Shown here: piece by piece, positions 1-9,070 of the stretch
How positions within the stretch are numbered: the first letter of the stretch is position 1
How the letters are laid out: every line of letters begins with the position of its first letter
NCBI GenBank assembly: GCA_017509155.1
Contig: JAFWQE010000016.1
Location: 1 to 64,000, forward strand
Direction of reading: 5' to 3'
DNA from: Prevotella sp.
GTDB lineage: Bacteria; Bacteroidota; Bacteroidia; Bacteroidales; Bacteroidaceae
Length of the DNA stretch: 64,000 bases
Notes under the pieces: generated by a model
What the model saw: only the letters and a program-made list of their open reading frames with translations
Told to the model about the DNA's origin: nothing
Database searches by the model: none
Position numbers and translations under genes: made by a program

Positions 1-90
1 CCCTTCTCTGTGATGGGGATGATCAATGCCGACGGATGGGAACAGGGTTACGGTCAGACGCGTGCTCGTCCGTGGCAAATCACCCCGGTA

Positions 91-125
91 GGCACTCCCC
101 TCCTTCGGAGGGGTCGGGGGGAGGT
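91..125. repeat. GC-rich palindromic element (copy 1)
   Basis: CTCCCCTCC and GGAGGGG arms form a hairpin followed by a GGGGGGAGG tail. It is nearly the same as 236-269. It lies inside the reading frame of the broken gene and holds the G run where the frame is lost. Confidence 0.75.
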
Positions 126-235
126 TCTACTTATCTTGGACTGGGCCCCGTAGTGCTGTTGGGCACAAGTTCGCAGAGTCCCGTCCATCTCGCCTTCTTG
201 TACTTGCACAAGTTCAACCCCAAATGTCGCCCGCA

Positions 236-269
236 GGCACTCCCCTCCTTTGGAGGGGCCGGGGGAGGT
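236..269. repeat. GC-rich palindromic element (copy 2)
   Basis: This is the same element as 91-125 (GGCACTCCCCTCC, a short loop, GGAGGGGCCGGGGGAGG) with five G in the final run instead of six. It is read in frame as GTPLLWRGRG. Confidence 0.75.
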
Positions 270-512
270 CCCATCCCTATCGCTCTGTGTTGTCACATTG
301 CACATGGAAGGGCGGCCTTTTCCTTGACCATCAGTTGCACCGACAAATCAGTCTGAGCACAGCCATTGGCTATGACCTGCCTATGCGCGACAAGGTCATA
401 GAGAAGGGCCATCACACCACACTCATGAACCTGAGTCGCCGACCGACTCCCTTCGCCCGTGTGAAGGTGAGCTGTCGGATGTAATGACAATGACAGATGT
501 TGTCCGCTAAAT

Positions 513-676
513 TCCAATTTATGTGCGAGCCGAGAGCAGAGCCAAGTTTACTTGAGCTATGCCGAGGCGAAGCCAGAAATCGGAGCAACTCCAATTTATG
601 TGCAAGCCGAATGCAGAGCCAAGCTCGCTTGAGCTATGCTGAGGCGCCGCCATAAATCGGAGATATTCCAATTTAT
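513..676. repeat. 77-bp direct tandem repeat, two full units and a start of a third
   Basis: Units run 513-589 and 590-666, each beginning TCCAATTTATGTGC and containing GCAGAGCCAAG and CTTGAGCTATGC. A 10-bp partial third unit (TCCAATTTAT) follows at 667-676, 14 bp before the FKBP start codon. The copies differ at several positions, so the duplication is not recent. The repeat fills most of the gap between the broken gene and the isomerase gene and probably forms part of the 5' leader of the latter. Confidence 0.85.
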
Positions 677-690
677 CGAACAGACAGATA

Positions 691-1110
691 ATGGCAAAAC
701 GAGAGTACATACAGGCCAACAAGGATTGGCTGGAGGCAAAAGCCCAGGAGGAAAGCGTGAGGGCTCTTCCGAAGAGAATATACTATAAAGTGTTGGCAGA
801 AGGTAATGCCCAAAGTGCCAAGCCCAATGTGAGAAGCATCGTGACGGCTCACTACACAGGGAGAACAATCAACGGCAAGACATTCGACAGCAGCCGTGGC
901 GGTGTGCCGCTGGCTTGCAGGCTCTGTGACCTCATAGAGGGATGGATCATCGCCATGCAGCAGATGCACATCGGTGACAAATGGGAAGTCTATATCCCAG
1001 CCGAAATGGGCTATGGCAAATTCTCCCAGCCAGGCATCCCCGGTGGTTCGACATTGATATTTGAAATAGAACTGTTAGGAATTCAAGTTCCGCATGTTTG
1101 GGGAGTTTAG
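691..1110 (+). CDS. FKBP-type peptidyl-prolyl cis-trans isomerase
   Basis: This 139-residue protein would speed cis-trans isomerisation of prolyl bonds during protein folding. Residues about 50-130 form one FKBP domain: HYTGRTINGKTFDSS, then IEGWIIAMQQMHIGDKWEVYIPAE, then STLIFEIELLGI, with the usual Tyr, Phe, Asp, Trp and Ile of the pocket. No signal peptide is visible; a short charged helix (residues 1-30) precedes the domain, so it is probably cytoplasmic. The start ATG follows directly on the 77-bp repeats. The last codons (PHVWGV and the stop) are supplied by the hairpin repeat that begins at about 1085, so the original C-terminus may have been altered. Confidence 0.9.
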   Translation: MAKREYIQANKDWLEAKAQEESVRALPKRIYYKVLAEGNAQSAKPNVRSIVTAHYTGRTINGKTFDSSRGGVPLACRLCDLIEGWIIAMQQMHIGDKWEVYIPAEMGYGKFSQPGIPGGSTLIFEIELLGIQVPHVWGV

Positions 1111-1250
1111 GAGTTTGGGAGTTTCCGCGGCTTTCAGCCGCTGGAGTTTAGACGATACTTGTTGCGGGGACACCGCAAATTCACTATTGTCCAAACTCCT
1201 AAACTCCCAAACTCCCAAACTCCAGGGGACAGACAGGACTTGCGGAACTT
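1085..1250. repeat. GGAGTTTAG-type hairpin element (H1)
   Basis: Outer inverted repeats AAGTTCCGCA (1085-1094) and TGCGGAACTT (1240-1249) enclose arms made of GGAGTTT/GGGAGTTT units and their complements. A GC hairpin (GCGGCT ttc AGCCGC) interrupts the left arm, and a GACGATA motif follows the left arm. The element overlaps the 3' end of the FKBP gene and supplies its stop codon. Related elements lie at 15236, 19791, 27743 and 38118. Confidence 0.75.
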
Positions 1251-1443
1251 AAATTAGATTAGCAATAAAAAACGTGTTCTATGCTAGATTTATCGGGTAT
1301 TTCAAAAAGTAAGAACCAGATTAACAAACTCAAACTCAACCTCTTATGAAAAATAGAATCATTACCACCCGACGGACGGAAACTCCTGACTCCTCCCCTG
1401 AAATGGGAGGGGAGCTGCTGCGCCTGACGTCATAGAACAAAGC
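1251..1443. other. Intergenic stretch with a third GC palindrome
   Basis: No gene can be supported here. A 29-codon ORF (1346-1435) begins at an ATG after an A/C-rich run, but its second half is simply the palindrome CTCCTCCCC TGAAAT GGGAGGGGAG (1390-1414), so it is more likely a remnant than a gene. Confidence 0.5.
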
Positions 1444-1482
1444 AAAAGAATCCGCCTGCTGATGATGCAAGCGGATTCTTTT
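1444..1482. terminator. Bidirectional terminator at the end of the nuo operon
   Basis: AAAAGAATCCGC (1444-1455) pairs perfectly with GCGGATTCTTTT (1471-1482), giving a 12-bp stem with a T-rich flank on both strands. It lies 25 bp beyond the nuoN stop codon. Confidence 0.85.
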
Positions 1483-1507
1483 GTGCTGTATTGATCATGT
1501 GGGATTG

Positions 1508-2944
1508 CTATGCGGCGGCGTATATCCACTCGTAGACGCAGCTCAGGACGCCAAAGAGCAGGATGCCGGCGGTGCAGAGTCCGAGGGCAAGACGCGTGGT
1601 GACGGACGAGCGGAACGTAGGCATTGGACTGTCAGAGCTCTTGATGTACATGGCTTTCACGATGAGCAGATAGTAGTAGAGGCTCACTACAGTGTTGACC
1701 AATGCGATGAACACAACGAAGTAGGCCCAGTAGCTGCCCTGCTGGGCTGCGGCCATGAACACGAAGAACTTGGAGAACATGCCTGCAAACGGAGGAATGC
1801 CTGCCAGCGAGAAGAGGGCAAGCGTCATGAGCAGCGACAACTTCGGGTTTGTGGTGTAGAAGCCATTGTAGGCAGCCATGTCGGTGCGTCCTCCGCTGGC
1901 TTCCTCTACGGCACCGATGACCGAGAAGACGGCCATGTTGGCCACGACATAGACAAGCACATAATAGCTGAGTGCTGCCACTCCATACTGCGAGGCGCCC
2001 ACCACAGCCAGCATGATGTAGCCGGCCTGGGAGATGGAACTGAAGGCCATGAAGCGCTTGAGTTCGCTCTGCCGGATGGCAAACAGGTTGGCGATGGTGA
2101 TGGAAAGCACGATGACCACATAGAGCATGTAGTCCCAGTATTCCATCATCGGGGCAAACACCTTCATGAGGATGGTGCAGAGCGTGAAGGCGGCTGCACC
2201 TTTGGAGATAACGCTGAGATAGCCCGTAACGGTGGTGGGAGCTCCCTGATAGGTGTCGGCCGTCCAGAAGTGGAAGGGCACTAGCGAAATCTTGAAGCCC
2301 AGACCGCTGAAGAAGAACACGAGGCCGATGATGGCCAGTGTGAGGTGCTTCTCCTCGGCAAGGGCATAGGTGAAGTCCTCGAAGTAGAGCGTACCCGTGA
2401 CGCCATAGAGGAAAGAGATGCCGTAGAGCATGACACCGCTGGAGAAAGTGGCGGTCAGAATGTACTTGGCGGCAGCCTCGGCCGAGTGGTGACGATACTT
2501 GTCGAGGGCCACCAGGCAGGCCATGGGCACTGAGGCCATCTCAAGACCTAGGAAGAACATAAGGAAATGTCCGGCAGACATCATCATGTTCATACCCAGC
2601 AGCGTTGATGCCACAAGCATGTAGAACTCACCTTCCTTGAACGACGTGTCGGGACGCCTGAGCCACTGCCCTGCCTGAATGACGACGATAAGGGTGCCGG
2701 CGGCAAGGATGCTCTTCATCACGTTGGTGGCTGCCGTTGTGACGTACATGCCACCGAAAGCCGACGTGGGTTCGCACTGCAAAAGGCTGACAACGGTCTG
2801 GCAAACGAAGAGAACGCACATGAAGGGATGGAACCACTTGCGCTCAGTGTTCTTTGATGAGGCGAAGTCGGCCAGGAATGCTATAATCAGAATGGCCACA
2901 AGAGTAGCCTCTGGTATCATATTCAAGAATTGTCCGTAGTTCAT
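1508..2944 (-). CDS. nuoN: NADH-quinone oxidoreductase subunit N
   Basis: This is one of three antiporter-like proton-pumping subunits of the complex I membrane arm (478 residues, family-typical). About 14 hydrophobic helices are visible. The core motif [29 protein letters not shown] holds the conserved helix-breaking Pro and the Lys of the proton channel. It is the last gene of the nuo operon, starting 2 bp after the nuoM stop, and is followed by a strong terminator. The [15 protein letters not shown] start matches the usual short polar N-terminus. Confidence 0.96.
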   Translation of the reverse strand: MNYGQFLNMIPEATLVAILIIAFLADFASSKNTERKWFHPFMCVLFVCQTVVSLLQCEPTSAFGGMYVTTAATNVMKSILAAGTLIVVIQAGQWLRRPDTSFKEGEFYMLVASTLLGMNMMMSAGHFLMFFLGLEMASVPMACLVALDKYRHHSAEAAAKYILTATFSSGVMLYGISFLYGVTGTLYFEDFTYALAEEKHLTLAIIGLVFFFSGLGFKISLVPFHFWTADTYQGAPTTVTGYLSVISKGAAAFTLCTILMKVFAPMMEYWDYMLYVVIVLSITIANLFAIRQSELKRFMAFSSISQAGYIMLAVVGASQYGVAALSYYVLVYVVANMAVFSVIGAVEEASGGRTDMAAYNGFYTTNPKLSLLMTLALFSLAGIPPFAGMFSKFFVFMAAAQQGSYWAYFVVFIALVNTVVSLYYYLLIVKAMYIKSSDSPMPTFRSSVTTRLALGLCTAGILLFGVLSCVYEWIYAAA

Positions 2945-2946
2945 AA

Positions 2947-4446
2947 TTACATTCCAGCGATTAAGATGTTACTAAGAATTGATGATACGCCACTGTCGAT
3001 GACATGGCTGGCCCAGAACGGGAAGGTGCCAAGGCCGGCCACGCAGAAGATGAGGCAGCACACGGCAACGCGCTCGTCCCAGGTGGCATCGGTGAGCTTC
3101 ACGGTCTCGCAGTGGGGATATTTCACCTTCTCGAAGAGGATGAAGCCCACGGTGCGGAGAATGTAGACGGCCGTCACCACAATGGAGGTGCAGGCAATGA
3201 TGGTGCACGTGCGGTGGAAGGTGTCGGCATTCTCGAAGGAGCCAACAAAGATGGTCATCTCGGCAATGAAGCCCGAGAAGCCAGGCAGACCCAGGTTGGC
3301 CAGACCGGCAATGACATAGCCGCAGGCGAGGAAAGGCATGATTTTCATCAGTCCTCCCAGATAGCGGATGTCGCGGGTGTGAGCCCTTCCGTAGATCATG
3401 CCGATGAGGGCAAAGAAGAGGGCTGTCATCAGGCCGTGGGAAAGCATCTGCAGAACGGCACCCGTGCAGGAGGTCTGCGTCATCATCAAGAGGGCGAAGA
3501 GCACCAGGCCACAGTGAGACACCGACGAGTAGGCGTTGATGTACTTCAGGTCGGTCTGCACACAAGCCGAGAAGGCACCGTAGACCACGGAAATGGTTGT
3601 CAGGATGAGGAAGATCCATGAGAGCTCACGGGCAGCATCGGGAAGCAGGAACATGGCCACACGGAAGCAGCCATAGCCTCCCAGCTTCATGAGCACGCCG
3701 GCATGGAGCATGGACACCGCGGTGGGTGCAGAAGCATGACCATCGGGCGACCATGTGTGGAACGGGAACAGGGCACCCAGCACGCCAAAGCCGATGAAGA
3801 TGAACGGGAAGAAAATCTTCTGGATGTTGACCGGGATGTTGTGCAAGGCGGCTATCTCGTTGACATTCATCGTGGTGGCACCACTGAAGAAGTAGATGCC
3901 GAGAATGCCAAGAATGAGCAGTGCCGAGCCGCCCATCAGCATGAGGGTAAGCTTCATGGCTGCATACTCCTTGTTGCCGCTGCCCCACACACCAATCAGC
4001 AGATACATGGGTATGAGGGCTACCTCGTAGAACATGAACATGGTGAACATGTCAACCGAGATAAAGAACCCGAAGACACCGGTGGAGAGAAGTGTGAACC
4101 AAAGGAAATACTCCTTGGTGAGCGGCTTCAGCTGCCACGAGGCGAAGGTTCCGGTAAAGACGATGATGCTAGACAGCAACAGCATGACGACGGAGATGCC
4201 GTCGACACCCACGGAATACTTGATGTGGAGCGGACGGAACCAGTCTACCGAGGCCGTGAGAAGCATGGCGTCGGTGTTGCCTGCTGCCCGCTGCTGGATG
4301 AAATAGATGGTGAGCCAGATGGACAACGCCAGAAGACAGGATGAGCCAGCCACCATCACGCCACGCACCTGATTGAGGTTTCGGGCTGCCCAAAGTCCGA
4401 GCAGCATCAGGGCGGGAATCAATACGAATAAACTTAATATGTTCAT
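2947..4446 (-). CDS. nuoM: NADH-quinone oxidoreductase subunit M
   Basis: Antiporter-like proton-pumping subunit of complex I, 499 residues. Diagnostic segments are [16 protein letters not shown] in the fourth to fifth helix, [19 protein letters not shown], and [14 protein letters not shown] with the channel Lys. It lies 38 bp after nuoL and 2 bp before nuoN, so the three pump subunits are cotranscribed. Confidence 0.96.
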   Translation of the reverse strand: MNILSLFVLIPALMLLGLWAARNLNQVRGVMVAGSSCLLALSIWLTIYFIQQRAAGNTDAMLLTASVDWFRPLHIKYSVGVDGISVVMLLLSSIIVFTGTFASWQLKPLTKEYFLWFTLLSTGVFGFFISVDMFTMFMFYEVALIPMYLLIGVWGSGNKEYAAMKLTLMLMGGSALLILGILGIYFFSGATTMNVNEIAALHNIPVNIQKIFFPFIFIGFGVLGALFPFHTWSPDGHASAPTAVSMLHAGVLMKLGGYGCFRVAMFLLPDAARELSWIFLILTTISVVYGAFSACVQTDLKYINAYSSVSHCGLVLFALLMMTQTSCTGAVLQMLSHGLMTALFFALIGMIYGRAHTRDIRYLGGLMKIMPFLACGYVIAGLANLGLPGFSGFIAEMTIFVGSFENADTFHRTCTIIACTSIVVTAVYILRTVGFILFEKVKYPHCETVKLTDATWDERVAVCCLIFCVAGLGTFPFWASHVIDSGVSSILSNILIAGM

Positions 4447-4484
4447 TTTGTCGGTATTTCGTTATGACGTTAATACGTTTGTTT

Positions 4485-6464
4485 TTACAAAGCAAGCAGG
4501 AACAACGACAGGGCTACCGTTCCGGTAAGGAACCAGACAGCATACTGACGCACATCGCCGCTCTGCCACGGACGGAGGCTCTCGCCGCCCTCATTGGCTC
4601 CCCAGGCCATGAAGTTGAACGTGCCGTCAATGACATGACGGTCGAACCAGGCCACGGGCTTGCTGATGCAGCGGAAGATAATCCGATGGGTGACAAACTG
4701 CCATATCTCGTCCTGATAGAAGCGCTTGTAGGCTGCGCGATGCAGTTTCGGGAACGTCTTGTACAGACGATCGGCAATGGGCTGCGTCTCACCTTTATAT
4801 ATATAGGTGGCCAGACAGATGCTCACGATGGCAATGATGGTAGACGTAAGGGCTATCTGCGTGTCGAAGTGGATGGTATAGTCCTGGCCCGAGGCACTGA
4901 CAAAGCTGCCAAACGAACCACCCCAGCCCAGGAAACCGGCCAAAGTGCTGTAGACGCCTACACCAACGGTGATGAGCGACAGCACGATGAGAGGCACGGT
5001 CATTGACAGAGGAGCCTCGTGCGGAGTGTGGTGTTCATGGGCTTCGGTGTTCTCTGTTCCCCAGAAGATGCCGTAGTAGAGGCGGAACATGTAGAAGGCG
5101 GTCATAGCGGCGATGCCCGTCATGATCCATCCCACCACGGGGCTGTACTGGAAGCAGGCGGTGATAATCTCGTCTTTCGAACTGAAGCCTGAGAAGAACG
5201 GGATGCCGGCAATGGCCAGACAGGAAATAAGGAAGGTCACATGGGTGATAGGCATGTACTTGCGCAGTCCGCCCATCAAGGCCATCTCGTTGGAATGGAC
5301 GGCGTGGATGATGCAGCCGGCCCCCAGGAACAGACAAGCCTTGAACATGGCATGGGTGAACAGGTGGAACATGCCGGCCATGTAGCCCAACTGGGTGTGA
5401 TTGTCGAACACGCCGTGATGACCAGGCAGACAAACACCGAGAGCCACCATCATAAACGCAATCTGAGAAATCGTAGAGAAGGCAAGCACACGCTTGATGT
5501 CGGTCTGGGCACAGGCAACAGCAGCGGCATAGAAAGCCGTGAACACACCGACCCACACGACAATGCTCATGGCCTCGGGTGCGTATTGAATCCAAAGCGG
5601 GAACATGCGTGCTATCTGGAACACACCGGCAACCACCATCGTGGCTGCATGAATAAGTGCAGACACCGGCGTGGGGCCTTCCATGGCATCGGGCAACCAG
5701 ATGTGAAGCGGGAACATGGCACTCTTACCAGCACCGCCAATGAACATCAGGACCAGAGCCGTGGGCAGAATGAAGCCACCAGCAGCAACTGCTTTCGACA
5801 CGTTGCCTGCAATGAAAGGCGTGGTGCCGTCGCCCATCACGAGGTTGGGAACAAAGGAGAAGCTGAACGACTCTGTGTAGAAGCCGAAGATAAGGATACC
5901 CACAAGGAAGAACATGTCGGCAAAACGCGTCACGATAAACGCCTTCTTCGATGCGGCAACAGCAGCTTTCAACGGATAATAGAAGCCGATGAGCAGATAA
6001 GAACTGACACCCACAAGCTCCCAGAACATGTACATCTGGAAGATATTCGTGGCCAGCACGAGTCCGAGCATCGACATGGTGAAGAGCGAAAGGAACGCAT
6101 AGTAGCGCTGGAAGCCCTTCTCACCGTGCATGTAGCCGAAGGAATAGATGTGCACCATCAGCGAGACGGTGGAGATGACAATCAGCATCATCACACTGAT
6201 GGGGTCGAGCAGGATGCCCAGGTCGAAATGAAGACGACCCAGAGGCAGCCATGTGAAGTTGTATGGCACGATGGTCTGATAGATGCCATCCACACGGTCG
6301 GCAGAGAAATACTGGAAGGCCGTGAGATATGACAGAATGGTGACCACGCCCAGAGAGCAGGTTCCAATGAGCCCTGCAACCTTATGAGACATCTTCATGC
6401 CCGCAAGTCCCAGTATCAGGAACGAGAACAGCGGCAGAAGAAGAATGAAAATTGTATATTCCAT
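4485..6464 (-). CDS. nuoL: NADH-quinone oxidoreductase subunit L
   Basis: Largest proton-pumping subunit of the membrane arm, 659 residues. The N-terminal half carries FWELVGVSSYLLIGFYY and SKKAFIVTRFADMFFLVGI. The middle has MFPLHIWLPDAMEGPTPVSALIHAATMVVAG, the signature of the antiporter family. The C-terminal 150 residues supply the long lateral helix and the last membrane anchor typical of NuoL rather than NuoM or NuoN. It starts 17 bp after nuoK. Confidence 0.96.
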   Translation of the reverse strand: MEYTIFILLLPLFSFLILGLAGMKMSHKVAGLIGTCSLGVVTILSYLTAFQYFSADRVDGIYQTIVPYNFTWLPLGRLHFDLGILLDPISVMMLIVISTVSLMVHIYSFGYMHGEKGFQRYYAFLSLFTMSMLGLVLATNIFQMYMFWELVGVSSYLLIGFYYPLKAAVAASKKAFIVTRFADMFFLVGILIFGFYTESFSFSFVPNLVMGDGTTPFIAGNVSKAVAAGGFILPTALVLMFIGGAGKSAMFPLHIWLPDAMEGPTPVSALIHAATMVVAGVFQIARMFPLWIQYAPEAMSIVVWVGVFTAFYAAAVACAQTDIKRVLAFSTISQIAFMMVALGVCLPGHHGVFDNHTQLGYMAGMFHLFTHAMFKACLFLGAGCIIHAVHSNEMALMGGLRKYMPITHVTFLISCLAIAGIPFFSGFSSKDEIITACFQYSPVVGWIMTGIAAMTAFYMFRLYYGIFWGTENTEAHEHHTPHEAPLSMTVPLIVLSLITVGVGVYSTLAGFLGWGGSFGSFVSASGQDYTIHFDTQIALTSTIIAIVSICLATYIYKGETQPIADRLYKTFPKLHRAAYKRFYQDEIWQFVTHRIIFRCISKPVAWFDRHVIDGTFNFMAWGANEGGESLRPWQSGDVRQYAVWFLTGTVALSLFLLAL

Positions 6465-6481
6465 AATGATTTCCTTAACAC

Positions 6482-6790
6482 TTAGTTTTTCATTTCCTGA
6501 ATGCTGTTCACGCTATCGCTGTGATAGTTGCGGTAGACATTGATGATAATAGCCACGGCAACTGCGGTCTCGGCGGCAGCAACGCCAATGGCAAACAACG
6601 TGAAGAAGAATCCTTCAAATTGCTCAGGATAGAGGATGCGGTTGAAAGCAGCGAAGTTGATGTCAACCGAATTGAGAATCAGCTCAGTAGAGATGAGCAT
6701 GGCAATCAGGTTGCGGCGCGTGATGAAACCAAACACGCCGATGAAGAACAACAGTGCACTCAGCACGAAGAAACATTCTACAGGTACCAT
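6482..6790 (-). CDS. nuoK: NADH-quinone oxidoreductase subunit K
   Basis: Small membrane subunit of 102 residues with three helices. MLISTELILNSVDINFAAF carries the conserved membrane-buried Glu of NuoK, and a second acidic position lies in the FAIGVAAAETAVAVAIII helix. It joins the pump subunits to the quinone-reducing part of the complex. The start codon lies 3 bp after the nuoJ stop. Confidence 0.95.
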   Translation of the reverse strand: MVPVECFFVLSALLFFIGVFGFITRRNLIAMLISTELILNSVDINFAAFNRILYPEQFEGFFFTLFAIGVAAAETAVAVAIIINVYRNYHSDSVNSIQEMKN

Positions 6791-6793
6791 GGC

Positions 6794-7306
6794 TTACTCC
6801 TTTCTTGAAATTACAATGCCACCAATGATGCAGGCCAGAAGGAACACGGAGATGAACTCGAAGGGGAGCACGTATCCGTATTTTTCGGCGCCCACAAGCG
6901 ACTCTCCGATGGCTTTCATCGAAAGCTCCGTGTCAGTCAGGACGGCAAACTTGTTGATAAACTCATTCTTTAAGAAAACGACTACCACGGTGGCAAGCCC
7001 GATGAGGCACATCAGCGCGCCGAAGACAACCCTGCTGCCTTTCATGCGCTCTACCAATCCGCGCAAGGTCTGCTTGCTCACCAGATTGATGGCAAAGACG
7101 TAGATCATGGTCACGCCGCCGGCGTAGACGCTGATCTGAGCAGCACCGAGGAAAGTATAGTCGAGCAGGAAATAGATGCCTGCTATGCCAAAGAGCACAA
7201 ACAACAGGAATGTTGCGGCCCTCATGATGCGCTTGGTCGTCACACACATGATGGCAGAGCCAAGAATGACGACGGCAAGGATTGCGAATACAATAATATT
7301 AGCCAT
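6794..7306 (-). CDS. nuoJ: NADH-quinone oxidoreductase subunit J
   Basis: Membrane subunit of 170 residues with five predicted helices. AGIYFLLDYTFLGAAQISVYAGGVTMIYVFAI is the conserved third-helix region (the pi-bulge helix of known complex I structures). It stands 18 bp after nuoI and 3 bp before nuoK, in the standard order. Confidence 0.94.
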   Translation of the reverse strand: MANIIVFAILAVVILGSAIMCVTTKRIMRAATFLLFVLFGIAGIYFLLDYTFLGAAQISVYAGGVTMIYVFAINLVSKQTLRGLVERMKGSRVVFGALMCLIGLATVVVVFLKNEFINKFAVLTDTELSMKAIGESLVGAEKYGYVLPFEFISVFLLACIIGGIVISRKE

Positions 7307-7324
7307 AATTGCGAGCCCTCCTAC

Positions 7325-7870
7325 TCATTTGGTCTTGGTGTTAAACTTACCGATTTCCAGCGGTGCGCCACCATCGATAAGACCGGGCAGAGACCCGCCC
7401 TTGTAGACCTCCTTGTCGAGATGAAGGACAAGAGACCCACGGTCGAAGACAGCGTTTTCGAAATCGTTTGTGAACTCAATTGCGTCGAAGTTGCAGGCAT
7501 TGGTGCAAAGCTGGCAGAACATACAGTCGCCAAGGTCGTACTGATAGTCGCGCAGCTCGCGCTTCTTCTTGCCTGTTTCCTCGTTGGTGACCATCTCTGA
7601 GACAATCTTGATGGTACCGTTGGGACAAGACTTCTCGCACAACGTGCAGGCCGTGCACTTGTAGCTGCCATCCTCGTTGCGCTTGAAAACCAAGCGCCCG
7701 CGATGGCGCTGGGCCACGTGGAGCGTCGTCTTGCGGTTCTCGGGATACTGCTCAGTGGACTTGTTGGTGAAGAAATCCTTGAAATATTCTTTCCAGGTAA
7801 TCTTCATTCCGGTGGCAAGTGTCTTCAGCCCGTGCCCGATTTCTCCGAAATATGTTTTGTTTTCTTCCAT
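7325..7870 (-). CDS. nuoI: NADH-quinone oxidoreductase subunit I (two 4Fe-4S clusters)
   Basis: Peripheral-arm ferredoxin subunit of 181 residues that passes electrons to the last cluster in NuoB. Two complete CxxCxxCxxxC motifs are seen: Cys72, 75, 78, 82 (CTACTLCEKSCPNG) and Cys116, 119, 122, 126 (CMFCQLCTNACNF). In this organism it may be one of the first electron acceptors of the complex, because the NADH-oxidising subunits are not encoded in the operon. It starts 9 bp after nuoH. Confidence 0.95.
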   Translation of the reverse strand: MEENKTYFGEIGHGLKTLATGMKITWKEYFKDFFTNKSTEQYPENRKTTLHVAQRHRGRLVFKRNEDGSYKCTACTLCEKSCPNGTIKIVSEMVTNEETGKKKRELRDYQYDLGDCMFCQLCTNACNFDAIEFTNDFENAVFDRGSLVLHLDKEVYKGGSLPGLIDGGAPLEIGKFNTKTK

Positions 7871-7879
7871 TGCTATACC

Positions 7880-8968
7880 TTATTTAATATATAGACCCAA
7901 AGCCACGACCACGGTCATCAACACGAGGTTGAGCAGAGCCAGCGGCATGAGGTATTTCCATTCGAGTTTCAGAATCTGGTCGATGCGCAGACGGGGGAAT
8001 GTCCACTTAATCCACATCAGCACCCACACGAGCAGGAATGCCTTGCCCATGAACCAAACGATGCCGGGGATGTAGTTCATCACATTGTCGAAGCCCTCGA
8101 TGCCGATGTTCACCGGTGCCCAGCCGCCAAGGAAGACGGTGGCTGCAATGCCGGCGATGATGAACAGGTTGAGGAACTCTGCCAGATAGAAGAATCCGAA
8201 TCCCATTCCAGAGTATTCGGTGTGATGACCTGCCGTCAGCTCGCTCTCAGCTTCTGCCATGTCGAACGGGCCACGGTTTGCCTCGGCGTTGCCGGCAATG
8301 AGGAAGACGAAGAAAGCTATCAGCGCAGGAATGTGTCCCTGGAAGATAAGCCACTTCCAAGGTCCTGTCTGCGACTCCACGATTCCCGACATCTGCATGG
8401 TACCAGTCAGTATCACGGCTGTGATGAGGCAGAGACAGAGCGACATCTCGTAGGAAATCAGCTGCACGGCGCCACGCATGGCCGACACCACCGAATACTT
8501 GTTGTTGGAGCTCCATCCAGCAAGGAAGATGCCCACAACACCTATCGAGGATACGGCTGTCAGCAGGAACACGCCCACATTGAAGTCGAGCACGGTGGCA
8601 CCATTGTTCCAGGGCAGGAACGAGAAGGCACCCACGGAGCCCACAATCACCAGAAGAGGAGCCACGGCATAAAGGAACTTGTCGGCACGGTCGACGAAGA
8701 AGATCTCCTTGATGAGCATCTTCAGCACGTCGGCAAACACCTGAAGGAGTCCCCAATAGCCTACGCGCATCGGGCCCAGACGGCACTGGAAATAGGCGCA
8801 GACCTTACGCTCCATGAATATCAGCACGATGGCAATCAGCGCATATCCCACCAGAATGGCGGCGCCGACCAGCACGCACTCAATCAATATCGACCAGAAA
8901 TCCCCCAGCCCCAGCGTCTGGCGCAGGAGGGCGTCGAACCATTGTGTTACTATCGAAAAATCAAACAT
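7880..8968 (-). CDS. nuoH: NADH-quinone oxidoreductase subunit H
   Basis: Membrane subunit of 362 residues forming part of the quinone channel between the two arms. Recognisable segments are IFMERKVCAYFQCRLGPMRVGYWGLLQ, IAGNAEANRGPFDMAEAESELTAGHHTEYSGMGFG (acidic loop facing the quinone cavity) and FPRLRIDQILKLEWKYLMPLAL. About eight helices are present. It is preceded by a 24-codon ORF in the same orientation, ending 15 bp upstream. Confidence 0.96.
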   Translation of the reverse strand: MFDFSIVTQWFDALLRQTLGLGDFWSILIECVLVGAAILVGYALIAIVLIFMERKVCAYFQCRLGPMRVGYWGLLQVFADVLKMLIKEIFFVDRADKFLYAVAPLLVIVGSVGAFSFLPWNNGATVLDFNVGVFLLTAVSSIGVVGIFLAGWSSNNKYSVVSAMRGAVQLISYEMSLCLCLITAVILTGTMQMSGIVESQTGPWKWLIFQGHIPALIAFFVFLIAGNAEANRGPFDMAEAESELTAGHHTEYSGMGFGFFYLAEFLNLFIIAGIAATVFLGGWAPVNIGIEGFDNVMNYIPGIVWFMGKAFLLVWVLMWIKWTFPRLRIDQILKLEWKYLMPLALLNLVLMTVVVALGLYIK

Positions 8969-8983
8969 AATGCTTATTCTTTT

Positions 8984-9058
8984 TTATTTCAAAAATGCAA
9001 GAATCAGTGAAAGGGCGTTGAGAGCGTTCTCGAGCCATTCAGCAATTCTTTTCTTCAT
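8984..9058 (-). CDS. Candidate 24-residue microprotein inside the nuo operon
   Basis: The 102-bp gap between nuoCD and nuoH is the largest in an operon whose other gaps are under 40 bp or overlapping. It holds an ORF starting ATG AAG AAA AGA and ending TAA, coding for MKKRIAEWLENALNALSLIL followed by AFLK. The product would have a basic start and an amphipathic-to-hydrophobic helix, like small membrane-associated peptides. I know of no complex I subunit of this kind. It could also be a translation-coupling leader for nuoH or a chance ORF. Confidence 0.35.
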   Translation of the reverse strand: MKKRIAEWLENALNALSLILAFLK

Positions 9059-9070
9059 TTTCTACTTATT

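Larger units (their letters stand above)
1..484 (+). pseudogene. 3' end of an unidentified gene, frameshifted and carrying two in-frame palindromic inserts
   Basis: The gene starts upstream of the window, and the visible part reads to a TAA at 482-484. Frame 1 is open from base 1 but stops at 151-153. Frame 2 is open from about 122 to the end. The switch lies in a run of six G at 116-121; the sister palindrome at 261-265 has five. Removing one G joins the two frames into about 160 continuous codons. The tail (for example QISLSTAIGYDLP) has the alternating pattern of outer-membrane beta strands, but I do not recognise the family. Two palindromic elements are read as the near-identical peptides GTPLLRRGRG and GTPLLWRGRG. 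The frameshift could be real decay or a homopolymer sequencing error. Confidence 0.55.

Noticed and set aside
1346..1435. A 29-codon ORF after the FKBP gene
   Set aside because: Its second half is the GC palindrome at 1390-1414 and it has no promoter or conserved look.
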